Part shown: piece by piece, positions 27,101 through 42,100 of the stretch | How positions within the stretch are numbered: position 1 is the stretch's first letter | How the letters are laid out: every line of letters begins with the position of its first letter | NCBI RefSeq assembly: GCF_037038585.1 | Contig: NC_092520.1 | Coordinates: forward strand, 7,704,501-7,768,500 | DNA: 64,000 nt | Reading direction: 5' to 3' | Origin: Patagioenas fasciata | Taxonomy: Eukaryota > Chordata > Aves > Columbiformes > Columbidae | The notes under the pieces: model-generated | The model's database searches: none | Told to the model about the DNA's origin: nothing | The model's input: only the letters and a program-made list of their open reading frames with translations | Made by a program: the position numbers and the translations under genes

Positions 27101-30100
27101 CTATTGGCATAAACCCCATCACTCTCAATCATTAACCAATTTGGTGCAAATTTGACATCTGATCTTTGAATTTTTTCAGCAAATCTCTAAAGAGAGTTGG
27201 CAGCATCAACCTCGGCTTCACTGTGTCATGACGTGGGAAACTGTTGTGTCTGCGCTCGCATTCTCATTCAACCCTCGGTAATGCCTGAGCCATGGAACTG
27301 GAACAGGTGTTTATATTCAGCATTTGCGTCTCAGTTAAGATTTCTTACCAAATGAGGGAACACTGTACACGATTTTCAATAGTGAATAAAATGAAAGTGT
27401 TTCGACTTCGTGTGTTCTGTCTTGTGCAAAAGCTTCTCCCTTATAGGGGAGGAAAAAAAATCCCATGTCAATAGCTTTTTAAATCCCAAACACTTTACTA
27501 AAATCCTTTTGTATGGCCTTAGATAAGAGGGGGAAAGATTGATCATAACCAAATACACGATCCTGATAGGATTATTTTAAGTATAGACACAGGCCCATAT
27601 TCCACCATTAATGATTAGCCACAAGTGTTCCATGTGCAAGTGGAATGTCAGTCACTAGCATGTTATCTTGTCTGTTTGAAAGCTAATCTATATGCTAAAT
27701 AGACTGTGTTCTATTGAACTCTATGTGGACATAATTTCCGAAGAGTAATTACTCAAGTCATTCAAGAAATTTTTTAATTTCCTTTTATATTTAAAAAAGA
27801 AATTACTTCAATATGTGTTTTAGCTTCAGTTATAAATTTACCAGGTATATGTGTTGTAGCTTCAGTTATAAATCTATCAGTTAGGTGGATCTGATCTGAT
27901 GGATTCTTGGCTTATACTTTGGATCCATCAGTACATATTGAAAATTCTAATAGTAATTTTTGGCTTTCATCCTGTTAAGAAGAGATGAAGTGTTACAGCA
28001 AATGAGAATTTCCCGACATCATAGAATTTGTTGGACAACTTCACTGCTGGCCCTGACATGCGGAACTTCTGGTGTTTTGGGTTTTAGAGTATTTTGATTC
28101 TATTCTAGAAGAGTAAGGTATTAAGAATTTTTTGTGAAAACTTTTAATTTGTTTGTGGTTATATGTATATCCCTTTTTCCTAGCGTTTTCCTTGTCTGGG
28201 CTTTGAGTTTGTCTGAAATAAAGCAGCATATGCTATCCAAAAAGTGTGTAGTCTATTCAGAATGACCTTTAAGCTTTGACAATACCTTGTGTTAGGGCAG
28301 AGATTTGTAACATGCATGTCTACCCACCGGTAATGATACAAAGAAATTAACTATTTGCTTAATTTAATCAGGTGATACTTAATATTTTAAAAATCAAGAA
28401 CTATTCATATATAGGACTTGTTATTGGACAGAGCTGTGTAAACGTGTTTGTGAACGATCACAGAATAAATTGGAGACTCCTATTGGACCTGAAGCTGAGC
28501 ATGTGCATATTCTGAATATATAAACTCAGGCTGTTAACATGTGGTTTATATATTAATAATCCATAGCGTCTTTTGTATGTTGATTTTATGTTGGCTTGGG
28601 AGAACTCAGGTATTTATGTGGTGAAGCCATACATGCATCTCTTTAATCATGCCTTATACTTCTAGTGTGTGTTGGTTTCTGAAGTTAAAATATGCATTAA
28701 GGCCAGTTTTGTTCCTCTTATTATTCAGATGACCATTTCACTATTGAATCTTGTGCTAAGTTGCAATGCTGCATTTGTGACACCAGTTTCTGTGAGTGTG
28801 GATGGATGGCAACCATGGGCTGCACTCCTGTAAGAAGCTGGTTTGGGGGACACTGAGGTTTTTAGAACTGTGGTTTCTTTAGCAGAGAGTAAAAGAAAAT
28901 ATGCCAAGCAAAGCCCCTCACGCACTTGATAAGCCGCAGTGTGAAAACTGGATCATTTAAACAGGAACAATAGTAAACCCATGTGCTTGTCTTGTAGAGC
29001 AGTTCTTTTTGAGCTGTTGTTTTTTTTTTTCTTTATCTTTTTTAAAATAAAGAAATTGGGCTAGTTCTTACAATACAAACTTCCTGAGTTTCTGGCAGGA
29101 TCTGTGACTTAGTTTCTTTTTTAGTTGTAGTTAGGCTGAATATTGTATGTCCCGATTCAGAGGATTGCAGTACTTGTTTCCTAATCATATTCCAGGCAAA
29201 TTCATAGAACCGCAGTATCCACATACATATGGGAGTGAGGAGCAAAGTGCTCTTATTCTGAAGATATTCTTGGTCCTGTTCTCGACCAAAATTAGCTGTA
29301 TTACTGCTGTATTTTCACATAATATTTTTTGTCCATACTAGTGTAATAAGCTCCTTTGTTGCAACTGTTCCTTGGAGTTACTGTTCCGTAGATCGTTCAT
29401 TCTACTGTAGCTTCCCAACTGCTGAAGGCAGCATGTAGTCTTGAATGATTTCTATTCCCAAGTAATTTCCATGTAAGTGTTTAAAAAAAAACCACCTTAT
29501 TTTGCAGCACTTTGTCCTGAGTAAGCTCAGCTGCTGAGTCTTGCACCAGACTCATCTTAAAGAATCATGGAGTCATTTAGGCTGGAAAAGACATTTAAGA
29601 TTGAGTCAGACAGTAAACCTGGCACTGCCGAGTTGACCACTAAACCAAGGTACCCTGGGCCACCACAAAGGTATTTTGGAACCTCACCTACCATCTTATG
29701 CTTTTGCTGGAATAAAGGCAGCCTAGATTGTAGATTTACACAATCATAGAATTTTTTAGGTTGGAAAAGACCTTTAAAATCATCAGGTCCAAACACTAAC
29801 CTGGCACTGCCAAATCCACCACTAAACCATATCCTGAAGCACCGCATCTCTGCGTCTTTTAAACCTCTCCAGGGATGGTGACTCCACCACTTCCCTGAGC
29901 AGCCTGTTCCAATGCCCGACAACCCCTTCTGTGAAGAAATTTTTCCAAATATCCGGTCTAAACCTCCCCTGGTGCAACTTGAGGCCATTTTCACAGAATC
30001 ACAGAGTGTCGGTGATTGGAAGGGACCTTGAAAGCTCATCTAGTCCAGTCCCCCTGCCGGAGCAGGAACACATGATGAGGTTACACAGGAAGGTGTCCAG

Positions 30101-33100
30101 GTGGCTTTGAATGTCTCCAGAGTGGGAGACTCCACAACCCCCCTGTGCAGCCTGGGCCAGTGCTGCATCACCCCCAGGGTGAAGAAGTTTCTTCTCGAAT
30201 TTAAATGAAACGTCCTGTGTTCCAGTTTATACCGACTGGCCCATCATTGACTGTCACCAAGAAGAGCCTGGTTCTGTCCTTGTGACGCTTACTGTTTACA
30301 TATTTATAAACATTAATGAGGTCGCCCCTCAGTCTCCTGTTTTCCAAGCTGAAGAGTCCCAGCTCCCTCAGCCTTTCCTTACAAGGGAGATGCTCCACTC
30401 CCTTCATCTTTGTGTCTCATCTTATAACTTGCTACGTGGAAGAAGAGACCAACACCCTCTATGCTACAACCTCGTTTCAGGCGGGTGTAGACAGTGATAA
30501 GGTCTCCCCTCAGCCTCCTTTTCTCCAGGCTGAACAGCCCCAGGTCTCTCAGCTTCTCCCCATCACACTTGTGCTCCAGACCCTTCACCAGCTCCGTTCC
30601 CTTCTCTGCACTTGCTCCAGCACCTCAAGGTCTTTCCTGTAGTGCGGGGCCCAAAACTGACCCCAGGATTCGAGGTTTGGCCTCACCAGTGCCCAGTACA
30701 GGGAATTGTCACTGCCCTGGTCCTGCTGGCCACACTATTCCTGAAACAAGCCAGGATGCTGTTGGCTTTTTCGGCCACCTGGGCACACTGCTGGCTCATG
30801 TTCAGCCACTGTCAACCAACACCCTCAGGTCCTTTTCCCCGGGCAGCTTTCCAGCCACTCTTCCGCGAGCCTGTAGTGCTGCCTGGGATTGCAGGACCTG
30901 GCACTTGGACTCATTGAACCTCATACAATCTTCCTAGTCTTGTTAACAAACCTAAATTCAGGTTCAATGAGATGTAGGGAATGGACAGGTGATTACTGGA
31001 CTAAGCAGTTTAGCATTTTCAAACTTTTCATTCTTTGGCCAAAACTTATAATGTGGTTGAAAGCATTTTATCTGTTTAACTGTTGGCACTGTGTGTGCAT
31101 GCTAATGTTGAATAATCAATATTTCAGTTACCTGCTCTTACACCATTAAAAACAAACAAACAAAAAAACCCCATCTGTCAGCATCTTGGAGAATATAACC
31201 ACTCCAGATGGCATCTTTGGTATAGAAGATTAAAAAGCCATAGTTACCAAGATGGGAATCTGTCACACTTCTTTGACCTATTTTGGAGTAACTGGAGGTG
31301 TGGGGCACAGTTTCTGGCCTGGATGAGCCGTTTCTTGTAAATATTTTCAGGTTGATGCTTATGAATAGGAATGTTCAAAATGAGAAGTATAGTGGAAATA
31401 ATTGATACACAGAGAACGTAATTCTGACTTATGTGTGGTTTACTATTCAAGTTATTGTAGATGGTAGAATCTGAGTTAGCTAATTCTGTTTTCAAGTCAA
31501 ATTTCTATAATCTCACTGCAATTAATATGGGTAAGATTTTGGAAAGAAAAACAAACAAACAAACCCAAACATGTTCATCTTACCTGATGGTTCTGTTTGT
31601 TTGGAAGTAAACGAAGTAATTTTTCAGAGCTTTGTCAGAGGAGGCTTCTTAGTGCAGAACGAGGTTCTGCACAAGGAGTGAGGTCACAGGCACATGCTGC
31701 AAGCACATGTTTGTTTTCTAGGGTAGTTTGTGGGAGATGCCTTTGCTGTGTTGCTCCCCAGCCTGACTGCCTCGTGTTTCCCATGGGTCAGGAATCATAT
31801 GATCACTTACCATGGGTTGGTTGATCCACATCTGTGTCCCTAGTGCTGTACTCCAACGTCTTAGCCTTGTAGTAGCTGCTTTGTGTACATGATTGCTTCT
31901 TGTTTCTTGAGTATGAATCTGCAGTCTTACTGTAATTTTACTGTACTTTTAACCTTTCTACTTCTCTGACCTAATAGATATCCATTCTGTAAAGCAACAG
32001 ATCATTTGGTTCTTTTCTGTAATGAAGCCTGAACGGTTGCAAAGACTGTAGATATCTTAGCTGATGTACAAATAAATTGTTTTTCTGATCCAGAGTATTC
32101 TACAGTATTTTACTGCATGTTTTGTACTAGTTAACTTCAGCAGTGTTAGGCAATGTAATGGCTTTGGTACAGGTGCAATTGCAAATCTTCAATGTTACTA
32201 AAAAGTCTGTAGACCAGACCTTTGTCATAATTCATTGCAAAATCTTTGCTTTGTAGGGGAAAAAATAAAAGCCATAAAACCAAAGAGAACTGAATGATGT
32301 AGAAGTCATTTAGCAGTAAAAGTTTTAACTGCTATAACAAAAACACGGTTCAGATTATTCTGTTTAAAAACAAATTAGAGTTGTTTTTTTTCTAGGAACG
32401 TCTAATCTCTGAATTTTGGTGGATGATTTAGTGTTGGTAGATAAATGGAGTTCTACAAAACATAAGTCCTGTGAATCACTCAAATAGGTCTATGGTTTTG
32501 AGATCTTTAGAAATATACTGCTGATGGACTACTATTTTGGACTTAGTCTTGTCTCAGTCTCTTTCCATAGATGGTACATAAAATCGTAAATTTCTTTGGG
32601 TTGGAATGGACCTCAGAAGGTCCTCTGATCAACCCCCTACTTAAAACATCTGGTTGTTTTAAAACATCTGGTTGCTTACAGGCTCTAGTACTTGACCACT
32701 TTCATAATGAGTTTCTTAATTTCTTCATAAGATCAGAATTTCCCTTGTTGGAGCATTTCTGCTGCCTCTCATCCTTTGGCTGTGAGCTTCTGAGAAACAT
32801 CTGCCTGTGAAGATAATGTTTATATTTCTCCTCCCCACCTTTAACCTTCTGTTCTGCAGGTGGAATAAACCTACCTACTTCAGTCACTTCTTGTGCATCC
32901 TGTTCCCTAAGCCCTGCTCATCCCGATGGCCTTTCTCTGGCCAGTCTCCAACCAGTGTGTTCAGTGCTAAGATTCCCTCATACAACTCAGTTCTCAGCTA
33001 TCTGCAAGCTTAGTTTAAAATTATTGTTGCTGACTGCTGCCCTCTTTAAAACAATCATCAGTATTTATTATTTAATGTCTGTATGCTGTGTGCCTTATGC

Positions 33101-36100
33101 TGTGGAAGTTGTAGCAGCTTTTAGACTTGGGAAGGTGGTTTGTACTTCCCGGGAGAGTTTCTTTTTCAGCTGTGAAGTGTTGTGGGCATTAATGCAGAAA
33201 GTCAATAGAATCATGTCATAGAATCATAGGAGGTCCTGAGTTGGAAGGGACCCACAAGGATGATGGAGTCCAACTCCTGTCCCTGCACAGGACAACCCCA
33301 CAGTTCACACTGTGTGTCTGAGGGTGTTGTCCAGTCTCTTCTTGAACACTGTCAGGCTTGGGACCGTGACATCTCCCTGGGGAGCCTGTTCCAGTGTCCA
33401 GCATCCTCTGGGTGAAGAACCTTTTCCTCATGTCCAACCTGAGCCTCCCCTGGCACATCTTCCTGCCATTCCCTCGGGTTCTGTCACTGGTCACCAGGGA
33501 GAAGAGCTCAGCCCTGCCCCTCCTCCTCCGCTTGTGAGGAAGCTGTAGCTGCCATGAGCAGCTCCAGTCTCCTCCAGGCTGAACAAACCCAGTGACTTTA
33601 GCTACTCTTCATATGGCTTCCTCTCCAAACCCTTCACCAACAACAGAGACTTCCCTTTCTGTAGTATTGATGGGGGTAAGTATTCAATCCTCCCCCTTCT
33701 CTGCTGTGCCAAGAAGTTCAAAGATGAAACAGGCATCGCACTTTCACCAAGGTGTATCCTTTTTTGTTTGCTTGATGTTTTGTTTGTTTCCTTTTGTTTT
33801 TGTTTAAAGCTATTCCCCTTAGTGCCTTGCCCTTTGGTTACATACCTGCGTGTCGCACTGTTCATACCATACCCAGTAACTAGCAGTCTTGACATATATT
33901 GCTTTGGGCACTTAGGTTTCAAAATCCATAGCTAGTATTTTCATAGGTGGGTGTGAGATGAATTGTGTAAAGTGTAGGATGTTAAAGTAATTATATATTT
34001 GTTCTTCTCCCTTAATGAACGGTGTCTGTGGGAATAGGATAAATAAGCAAGAACATTGCATGTGACAGTGTTCCCGAGCAGGCAGTGCAGCGGTGTGGGA
34101 TGCAGGAACTGTCTTCTGCTGGGGCTGTGCTGTGCTCATTCTGCTATGGTTAGCACAAAAATTGCTGATCTAATTTGGATTTAACTGCACAAATATTTCT
34201 TTTCCTAATTAGCATTGCTCATGTGAATACTTTCAAAGCAGCTTTGAAATAGATCTAACTTTCCTGAAATGTATTTGTTGTAGGCACTTTGAGGTGCCAG
34301 GACATACCAGATTATTAAGCATCTTTCTTGTTCAACCAGCATTTTGTACAGAAAGAAACTTCAAGTTTTGCTAAACTAGTTTGTAGTAATTGGTATCACA
34401 GTGACTCTTTCCCTTGTTTGCATTTGGAAATTTAGTTCCTTCCATTTAACGCTGGACTTGCTTGTGTACCTCTGTTCTTGCCTGTGATTCTGTGATCATA
34501 GAGTGTGTCTCTTCATTGACATTATTTTTTTTAGCTGCCAGATTTTACGTCATGTTCACTAAGAGCATGCTTATAAAACATGGGCTCTTGAGCAAATGGT
34601 AGATTAACGCTGAATCTTGAGCCTCCTTGAAGATCATCACTTCTGGAGGTGATAGTCTTAATGACCGCAGGTGGGACAGAACCTTATTGTCTGTTGTGGC
34701 TTGGAAAAGTAAATAGCCAGAAATGTCTAACACTACCTTCACTACCTTTTTGGTTTTGTTGTTCCCCTAAGATTGAGTTCTTAGCTTTCTCCCCTCTCTT
34801 GTTATGCCTTTACTTGTATTTCTTTTTCAAACAAGATGTTATCTGGAACAGTATGGAATAGTATGTTCTCTCCCAGTCAGCTACTAGTTCTCCTTCCTAA
34901 TGTGCCAGCCCTCTCTTCTCCCACCAAGTGCATTTATATGCTGTTCACATAAACACTCATCAGTTCTATGAGGGGTGGTTTTCTGCTGGGTTACAGAGCC
35001 TGTTTTCTTTTACATGCTGCAAGAGATACCAAAACATGATTTGAAAGTCCAGTGGCATGTTAGAAAAAAAAAATTTCTTCTGGCACAAAACATCTAGAGT
35101 GGATATAATTTTGTTAGTGATTTCAGATGGTGGATTTTCAAGTGGCGCCTCTGTCTTTGTTACTCTTGACTAGTTGGCAAATGTTGCATTTAAGAATAGA
35201 AGCTCTCACTTTCTAATGGGCATTTGCACCTCTTACTCCAAAATGTGTGCCTTGACATCCTGTGGTGCATATACCTCTGCATTTAATGTGCATTCCTGCC
35301 AGATAGCCGTGCACAAAACTGCTTGTGTTATTACTTAGGTGGGAAGACCTGAAGATCAAGAAGCTGCAGGGCTTGGTTTTAATGATCTAGTTCAGAGCAC
35401 GTCTCTTGCTGAGTAATATCCTAGCATTGTCTTAACAGCCCCAAATCATCATCCAATAATAGGTAACTGTGACTTAAAGATGAGGTCATGAACGCCTGTA
35501 GTCATCGCAGTTTTACTTGTAGATAAGGGAATGGCTTATCTCTCCATCTCATGACATTTTGAATGTGGAAATCATTTCCTGCGTGCTTCCTTTAATACTT
35601 AAACCTGGAAATAGCAGCTTTTTCAGTTCTGACCATACTAGTTCGGAGTTTGTGGCAGCCATGCTGATGTGCCTCTGGCTGAAGGAGAGTCCTGTCTTTC
35701 AGGAGTCCCTCTTGATGAAGGATTGTTCATAGCAGGGTATAAACTGTCCTCAGAGGTTAAATGTTTCCCTTCAGATTAAGCAGATGTTTCCAGTTAGTCC
35801 TAGTAGCCCACAGGCAGCACAGGGCTTACTCCAGTCTTATTGAGCTTCGACCTTTAGCGGGGCTGGTACGTTGAGTGAAAGTTACTGTTTTATTTTAAAG
35901 TTTGGTGATAGTAGTAAAATGTCATCAGAACTATGTTGCATTAAGCTTCCTGCCAGATGCTAGCAAGCTATGCTGTATCACATTTGGTTGTTAATATAGT
36001 TGCTTCTGTTAGTGTAACTCTTTTTTAATAACTGTTTGATGAATCACTAGATCTTGTCTGCTGGAGGTCCATGTTGAGCACAAATTGGGTAGCTTTGTTT

Positions 36101-39100
36101 TAGTGAGCCAGCCTCGGGTTTTGCTGTGCTCCTCACCATCTTTTCAGTTAACAACCCACTTTGTTGTAACTAAATTAATCTGTCAGCTTCAGGCATTGCA
36201 ACTAGAGGGTCATTTTTTTTACTTAACACTTCCTCTGCCCTACCAAAGGTGTTGATTGCATTGTATCAAGACTAAGCAGTGTTTGAATCATTTATTACTC
36301 ACATTTAACCAATGTCTGGAAGGGTTTACTGGTCCATTAAGAGGCCAGAAATCTGAGGTTTATAATTAATTCTAGTCATCATCTTCCAGTAAAACTTGAT
36401 TAAATGGTAGCATGTGAGAATTGTTTTGCTGTTAGTGCTTTAGATGTTCGAAAGCTGGGAACTGTTAGTCAGAGATGGTGGAAGTCATTATGGTACTTCT
36501 GTTCCGGGACCTTCTAAAGCAATTGCAAAAGCAGTTGAGGACCAGAAATCTTGGCAGTGAGCAGAGTGGGGTTTGTGTGATGAACTTATGGTAAACCAGT
36601 GTCATGGTGCTTTTCAAGAAATTATTTATTTTACTGGAAAGCCCCTCGGTTTTCATAGAAAATATTACTATATAAAATGTGTGTACCGATTTTTTTTTTT
36701 GTATGTTATTGATCTTCCTTCACAGAACTTATGATCATTTCTGTATTGCAGATTTAATCCAGTGCACAAATGAGATGAATGTGAACATCCCACAACTGGC
36801 AGACAGTTTATTTGAAAGAACTACCAACAGTAGCTGGGTAGTGGTCTTCAAATCTCTCATCACAACCCATCATCTAATGGTGTACGGAAATGAGGTAATA
36901 CAAAAAAATACATGGCTGAGAACGGTTCCAGCGCTTCATTCCTATAAATGTCAGCTTAATGCTTCCACTAATTATCTTGAAGTAAATCTTTATTTTTGCC
37001 TTTCTGTGTCTTAACACTCTGCATGAACATGTCTCATTTTATGCTTGTCTACTTGGTTTGTTTCAAATTTAAAGTTTATAATTCTAGAATCAAAAGTAAG
37101 CGCCCGGAATGCGGGAGGTACCTTTTTCTGTGGTGTTTGTCTCATAATAGAAAAACAGGCAAACAAAACCAACAGAAGTTATCTCGAATGGGATTCTAAA
37201 AGCTGCAAATGGAAGCATTTTAGGTTCATGCTCTGGCTAATCCAGATGTTTTTTTCTCTCACATAACTTGATTCTGAACGTATTTCCACCATCACCCCCT
37301 AACCTTCTGCAGTATGAGCACCTGAATAACACCAGATACTGTAGAACAATTAAACCCCCAATTTAAACAAAAAGGAATAAGCTTGTTGTGTTCCACAACT
37401 TGAATTCCTCTGGGGCCTTATTTTTTGAGATGCCAAGCATAGCAGCAGCTTGAATTTTCTGCATTTAAAAACCCCCTGAAAATATACTTTGAAGTGTTTG
37501 TAAACATTCCTTTTTATTGCAAACAGTCAGTATAATGTAAGCTATATGATTTTGGAATTAAGAGGGATAGCTTTAGAAAATTATAAGGATGATCTTTTGT
37601 AGAGGACTAAACCTTTTGAGTTTGCTTTCACAGTTCTTATAGGTCATGTTGCTGCTTCCTCTGACTGGCTGTGTTGTAGAGGGTTTTAAGATTAAAATAA
37701 TATATATATACACATGTATATACTGGTTTCACTCGGAAGTCACCTGGTTTTGGTGAAAATCTGTACTTTGAAGCTAAGTAAGCCACAAGAGGGCAAACTT
37801 CTCATGTTGACTTAAAGCATTATCCCTGGTGTAATTGACACTTTCCAAAATAGAGTCTATACAGTTTTGCTGTGCTTGCACTTCTAGTCATCTAAGTTTT
37901 AAACTGATACCAATACCCTTTGTAGTAATTACAGGTATTTAATGAGACCACTTTCTGAAAAACCTTACATTTTAAGGCAAAAAAAGCAAACAAATTTTGC
38001 TTGCCAAATGTGTTACAGAAGTATTGAGGGTAAGATTGCTGCTCCAGATAAAAGTTTTCGCAGCAAGAAATAGTACTTGAACAACGAACATGGAAATAAT
38101 GTGTAGAATTTTACAGAGAATCTGTGAATCCCATTGTAAGAAAACTGAAAAGCATTTGGTCCTCCAGCTTTTCACACAGAATCACAGAATCGACTGGGTT
38201 GGAAAAGACCTCAGAGATCATCAAGTCCAACCCTTGGTCCAGCTCCAGTCCATTGACCAGATCATGGCACTGAGGGCCATGTCCAATCTCAGTTTAAAAA
38301 CCTCCAGGGACGGAGAGTCCAGCACCTCCCTGAGCAGCCAATTCCAATGCCTGACCACTCTCTCTGCAAAGCATTGCTTTCTAATATCCAGCCTAAATTT
38401 CCCCTGGCAGAGTTGAAGCCCATGCCCCCTTGTCCTGTTGCTGACTGCCTGGGAGAAGAGACCAATCCCCCCCTGGCTAGAACTGCCCTTCAGATAGTTC
38501 TAGAGAGTGCTGAGCTCACCTCTAAGCCTCCTCTTCTCCAGACTAAACAAGCCCAGCTCCCTCAGCCTCTCCCCATAGGTCTTGTGTTCAAGTCCCTTCC
38601 CCAGTCTTGTTGCTCTTCTCTGGACCCGCTCCAGCACTTCAATCTCTTTCCTGACCTGAGGGGCCCAGAACTGAACACAATACTCCAGGTGTGGCCTCAC
38701 CAATGCAGAGTACAAGGGAAGGATCACTGCCCTTGTCCTGCTGACCACGCTATTTTGGATACAGGATAATGTAATTCATTTGTAACTGAGTGCATTTACT
38801 CGTCTCCAGTCTTTTTTTGTTTCTATGTGACCTATGTATTTATGCTAATGAAAATAATTCAATAGTACATGTTGCAGCAATCAGAACTACTTTTTCCTTT
38901 GTCAGAATGTTATGGCAAGTGACTGGGATTTTTTTGTTGCCGCTCTCAACACAATGGTTCATAAGGCAAAATTATTTTTTCCTACTAAATTCAAATGTGG
39001 CGCTAGTGATCTGAAATGTCTTTACAGGATGAAAATAGCATCATTCATTTTGTGAAATGTAATTCACGATTATGTGTGATTAATGATATGCACCAAGTGT

Positions 39101-42100
39101 GATACTGTGTTAATGTCTTATGGATTCTTGTGTTTATTTGACACTTGATTTATAAGAAAACTAATCTTTATATCACCTTATTTTCATGTTTAAGCTAAGT
39201 ACTATTACAATTCTATGCTAAGCCTTGGCTAGTTGGAAAAATGAAATCAACTTATAAAATTAAGTTGGTGAAACCAGTGTGAGCCTGTAAAATGAGAACA
39301 TATTGGTCGAATTTTTTCACAATTTCCAGTTTCATATTCTGGCTTAAAAGAAAAATTCTTTCAGTCAGAGGCCTTCATGTAGTTTCTCTGTGACTGATTC
39401 ATTCACAGATTTTTACATAAAAAATAATAAGTAGCTTCAGGTTTTGTAGTAGTTTCCAGATTTGAAATCCATCTTAAAAAATAAAAGCTGAATTTCATAA
39501 AATGGATAAAGAGTTTCTAGTACTGTTAACCTCAGTTGCAGCTCATTGATAATCTAGTAAAAGTGTTCAAATTTTTCCTTTCTTCTAGCGTTTTATCCAG
39601 TATCTGGCGTCCAGAAATACATTGTTTAATTTGAGCAATTTCCTAGACAAAAGTGGATTGCAAGGTAAGGCGTCTTTTTCATTAAAAGGCAGTAGTGTGC
39701 TGGGGGACGGTAAATACGAGTGGGTAACCCTAATGGACAATGTCATTTCAGAATTAATATTTCTGTCTGCTTTACCCCAAACTGCATTTCTTAATTTAAA
39801 ACGCTATCGTGGCATGGCAGAAACTGAATGCTGGCAGAATTTGTTGGATCTTTTGGGAAAGGTTTATTATAAGTGCTTCTGACTTTCTTAGCTGATGACA
39901 TCTGAGTTAGTGTTCCTCATTTCTGAAGAGATTTCTCCATTTGGAGAAGTAGATTTTGATTAGTAATTTTAAAAAATGCATTGTATGTACATCAGATACA
40001 ACTTGTCAGTGAAACAAGAACTGTGTCCAAAACCAAAAACACACTTTGGAAGATTATTCGAAGACCATTCCATCCATCTTTGAGACTAGTTCCCTTTGAG
40101 ACTAATACCCTTCCAAACTGTTATGCTGCAGTTTAGTGCAGTTCTGATCATACCTGTAGCTGTCAGTTGATGGGGTTTTTGTTGTGTTGTTTTTTTTTCT
40201 TCCTGAGGTTGTTTCTTACTTTCTGTATTTCCCTCATTACCTTTTATATAGCTGCTTCTGATTTTTTTGCCACAAGTGTCCTAAAACAGGCACACAGAGC
40301 TGTTCCCTGGGGACAGAAACCAGCGATAACCAAGGATTTATCAAATGGCCTCTTTCTATTGAGTCTTCACTTCCGTGCTTTCAGTATAGACTATGAAAGG
40401 ATCTTTTTCTTCGTCTATATCCTTAAACCAGCAGTTACCCAATATTTCCTATTGCCACTATTTTAATGTAAAAGAGTTTGTCATGTCTTAATGTTTCCTT
40501 CAGTGCTGTTTTTTTCCTATTTGGTTGTAAATGAGAGAATGAGTTGACATGAACATCTTTGGAAATGTATCATGTAATTTTTTTGGCAGTAATCTCTATC
40601 ATAGTATGAGAGAACTTGCATAAAAATACTTTTTGCTTTTGGAAGTAATATCCTTAGGAAGTAACGTATAAACTGCATAGTTCAGGTCTTCTAGATATTT
40701 GCGGTATTGTCTGTCCGATTTACGTGGTAAATACAGTGATGTACACAATTTTTGTAATGGGTGAACTATACAAAATCAGGCAAAAATGTAATGAAACTGT
40801 CTTGTGTTAATATGTTGCACTTTATTTAGATTAAGGTTCTTCTTCATTAGTTGACTGGGAAGTAATAAGCTTCTGAAACTTATTTTTTAGGTTATGACAT
40901 GTCAACGTTTATCAGACGGTATAGTCGGTATCTGAATGAAAAGGCAGTTTCCTATAGACAAGTGGCTTTTGACTTCACAAAAGTAAAAAGAGGGTAAGAG
41001 CTGTATTTTGTGTTGCTTATCTTGAGGTTTTATGTCCTGTAATTCAAGTGGAAGATACCTGTGTTGGCTCTTAGTACAGCCAGTGATGTCTGCTTTTCTC
41101 AGTTGGAAATCTCCCATGACACACAAAGGTTCAACTGTTCAGTTATGTATGTTGGCAAAATATTTTACTTCAATTATATTCTTTTTTAAAACATTAAGAG
41201 TTTAATATGAAAAAAAAGATGATATTAATCAAAGTATATGTCAAGAAGTAGATGTTTGAACAAATCTTACATGATACACCACAAGTTACTTGGCCTTGCA
41301 TGTTAGTAGAGGGGACTATGCAGTTCCCTTGTGTTTCTCGCTCTGGAATATTTAAATGACAGGTATTTAGTGAAAAGTCTTATTGTCCTTTCTGGTATTT
41401 CTCTGTTCTTGTCCCAAAATGTCTGTATGAAGTTTACTACCTTTGTAAAGGCAGTGCAATTCCTGCTTTTGACAGAATATTGTTGTAGGTGCTGTTCTGA
41501 GTTTGCCTACAGGAATTAAAGCGAGCTTGCTTGTAAGAAATCAGTTGTTTGAGACTAGGTACCTGTTTACGTGTAAAATAGCACAGTCCAGAGCACCACT
41601 AGTTGGGTAAATTGAATGCTATAGTGAATGATGGAATTAATCAGATCTCCACCAGGAGGACTGGAGAGCATGTACTGGTTGTGGTCGAAAGTCTTTCTTT
41701 CCATCTGCGTCCGTTATCTCTGTATGCAGTGCTTCTTAAAGTTTAAAAACATTATTTTAGTTGTACATTTGGACGTCCTTTATCATCCATACACAGGATA
41801 ATTTATCTTAATGCTTCAAAGTTAAGAATTAACTAACTAACACACGAAAATCTCAACCTAAAACTGTTAATTGAGTTAATTTCAGTAGTGAGCTGCCTCA
41901 CAATACCTTGTGTTAGTGTTGCAAAGCCATTTGAAATTGGCCCGAGAAGACCATCCAGATCCCTTATACCTCCTTGCTAGTACTGTACTGTCCATTTCAG
42001 TTTGAAATCTGATGGCAAAGGGGGATGCTTGGGCTCCTCTCTCTGTTCCTGTCCCAACAACATATTAACGAAACACTTGGCCTTTCCCACATATAGGATG

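Larger units (their letters stand above)
6103..36751 (+). other. PICALM: PICALM intron 1 (30.6 kb)
   Basis: This AT-rich intron is bounded by GTGAGT and tattgcag. Recognised contents are CR1 fragments at 6288, 15727, 19125, 29560-30924, 32574 and 33212, plus small tandem duplications. The stretches 6330-15726, 15935-19124, 19189-29559, 30925-32573 and 33643-36751 hold nothing I can name beyond short A- or T-rich low-complexity tracts. No alternative first exon is evident. Confidence 0.8.

Noticed and set aside
30316..30937. Open frames of 108 and 147 codons on the plus strand
   Set aside because: They are the antisense of CR1 reverse-transcriptase sequence, not host genes. The same applies near 33312, 38347, 51255 and 60609.
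37697..37725. TA-rich stretch as a microsatellite of note
   Set aside because: Too short and ordinary for AT-rich intron.
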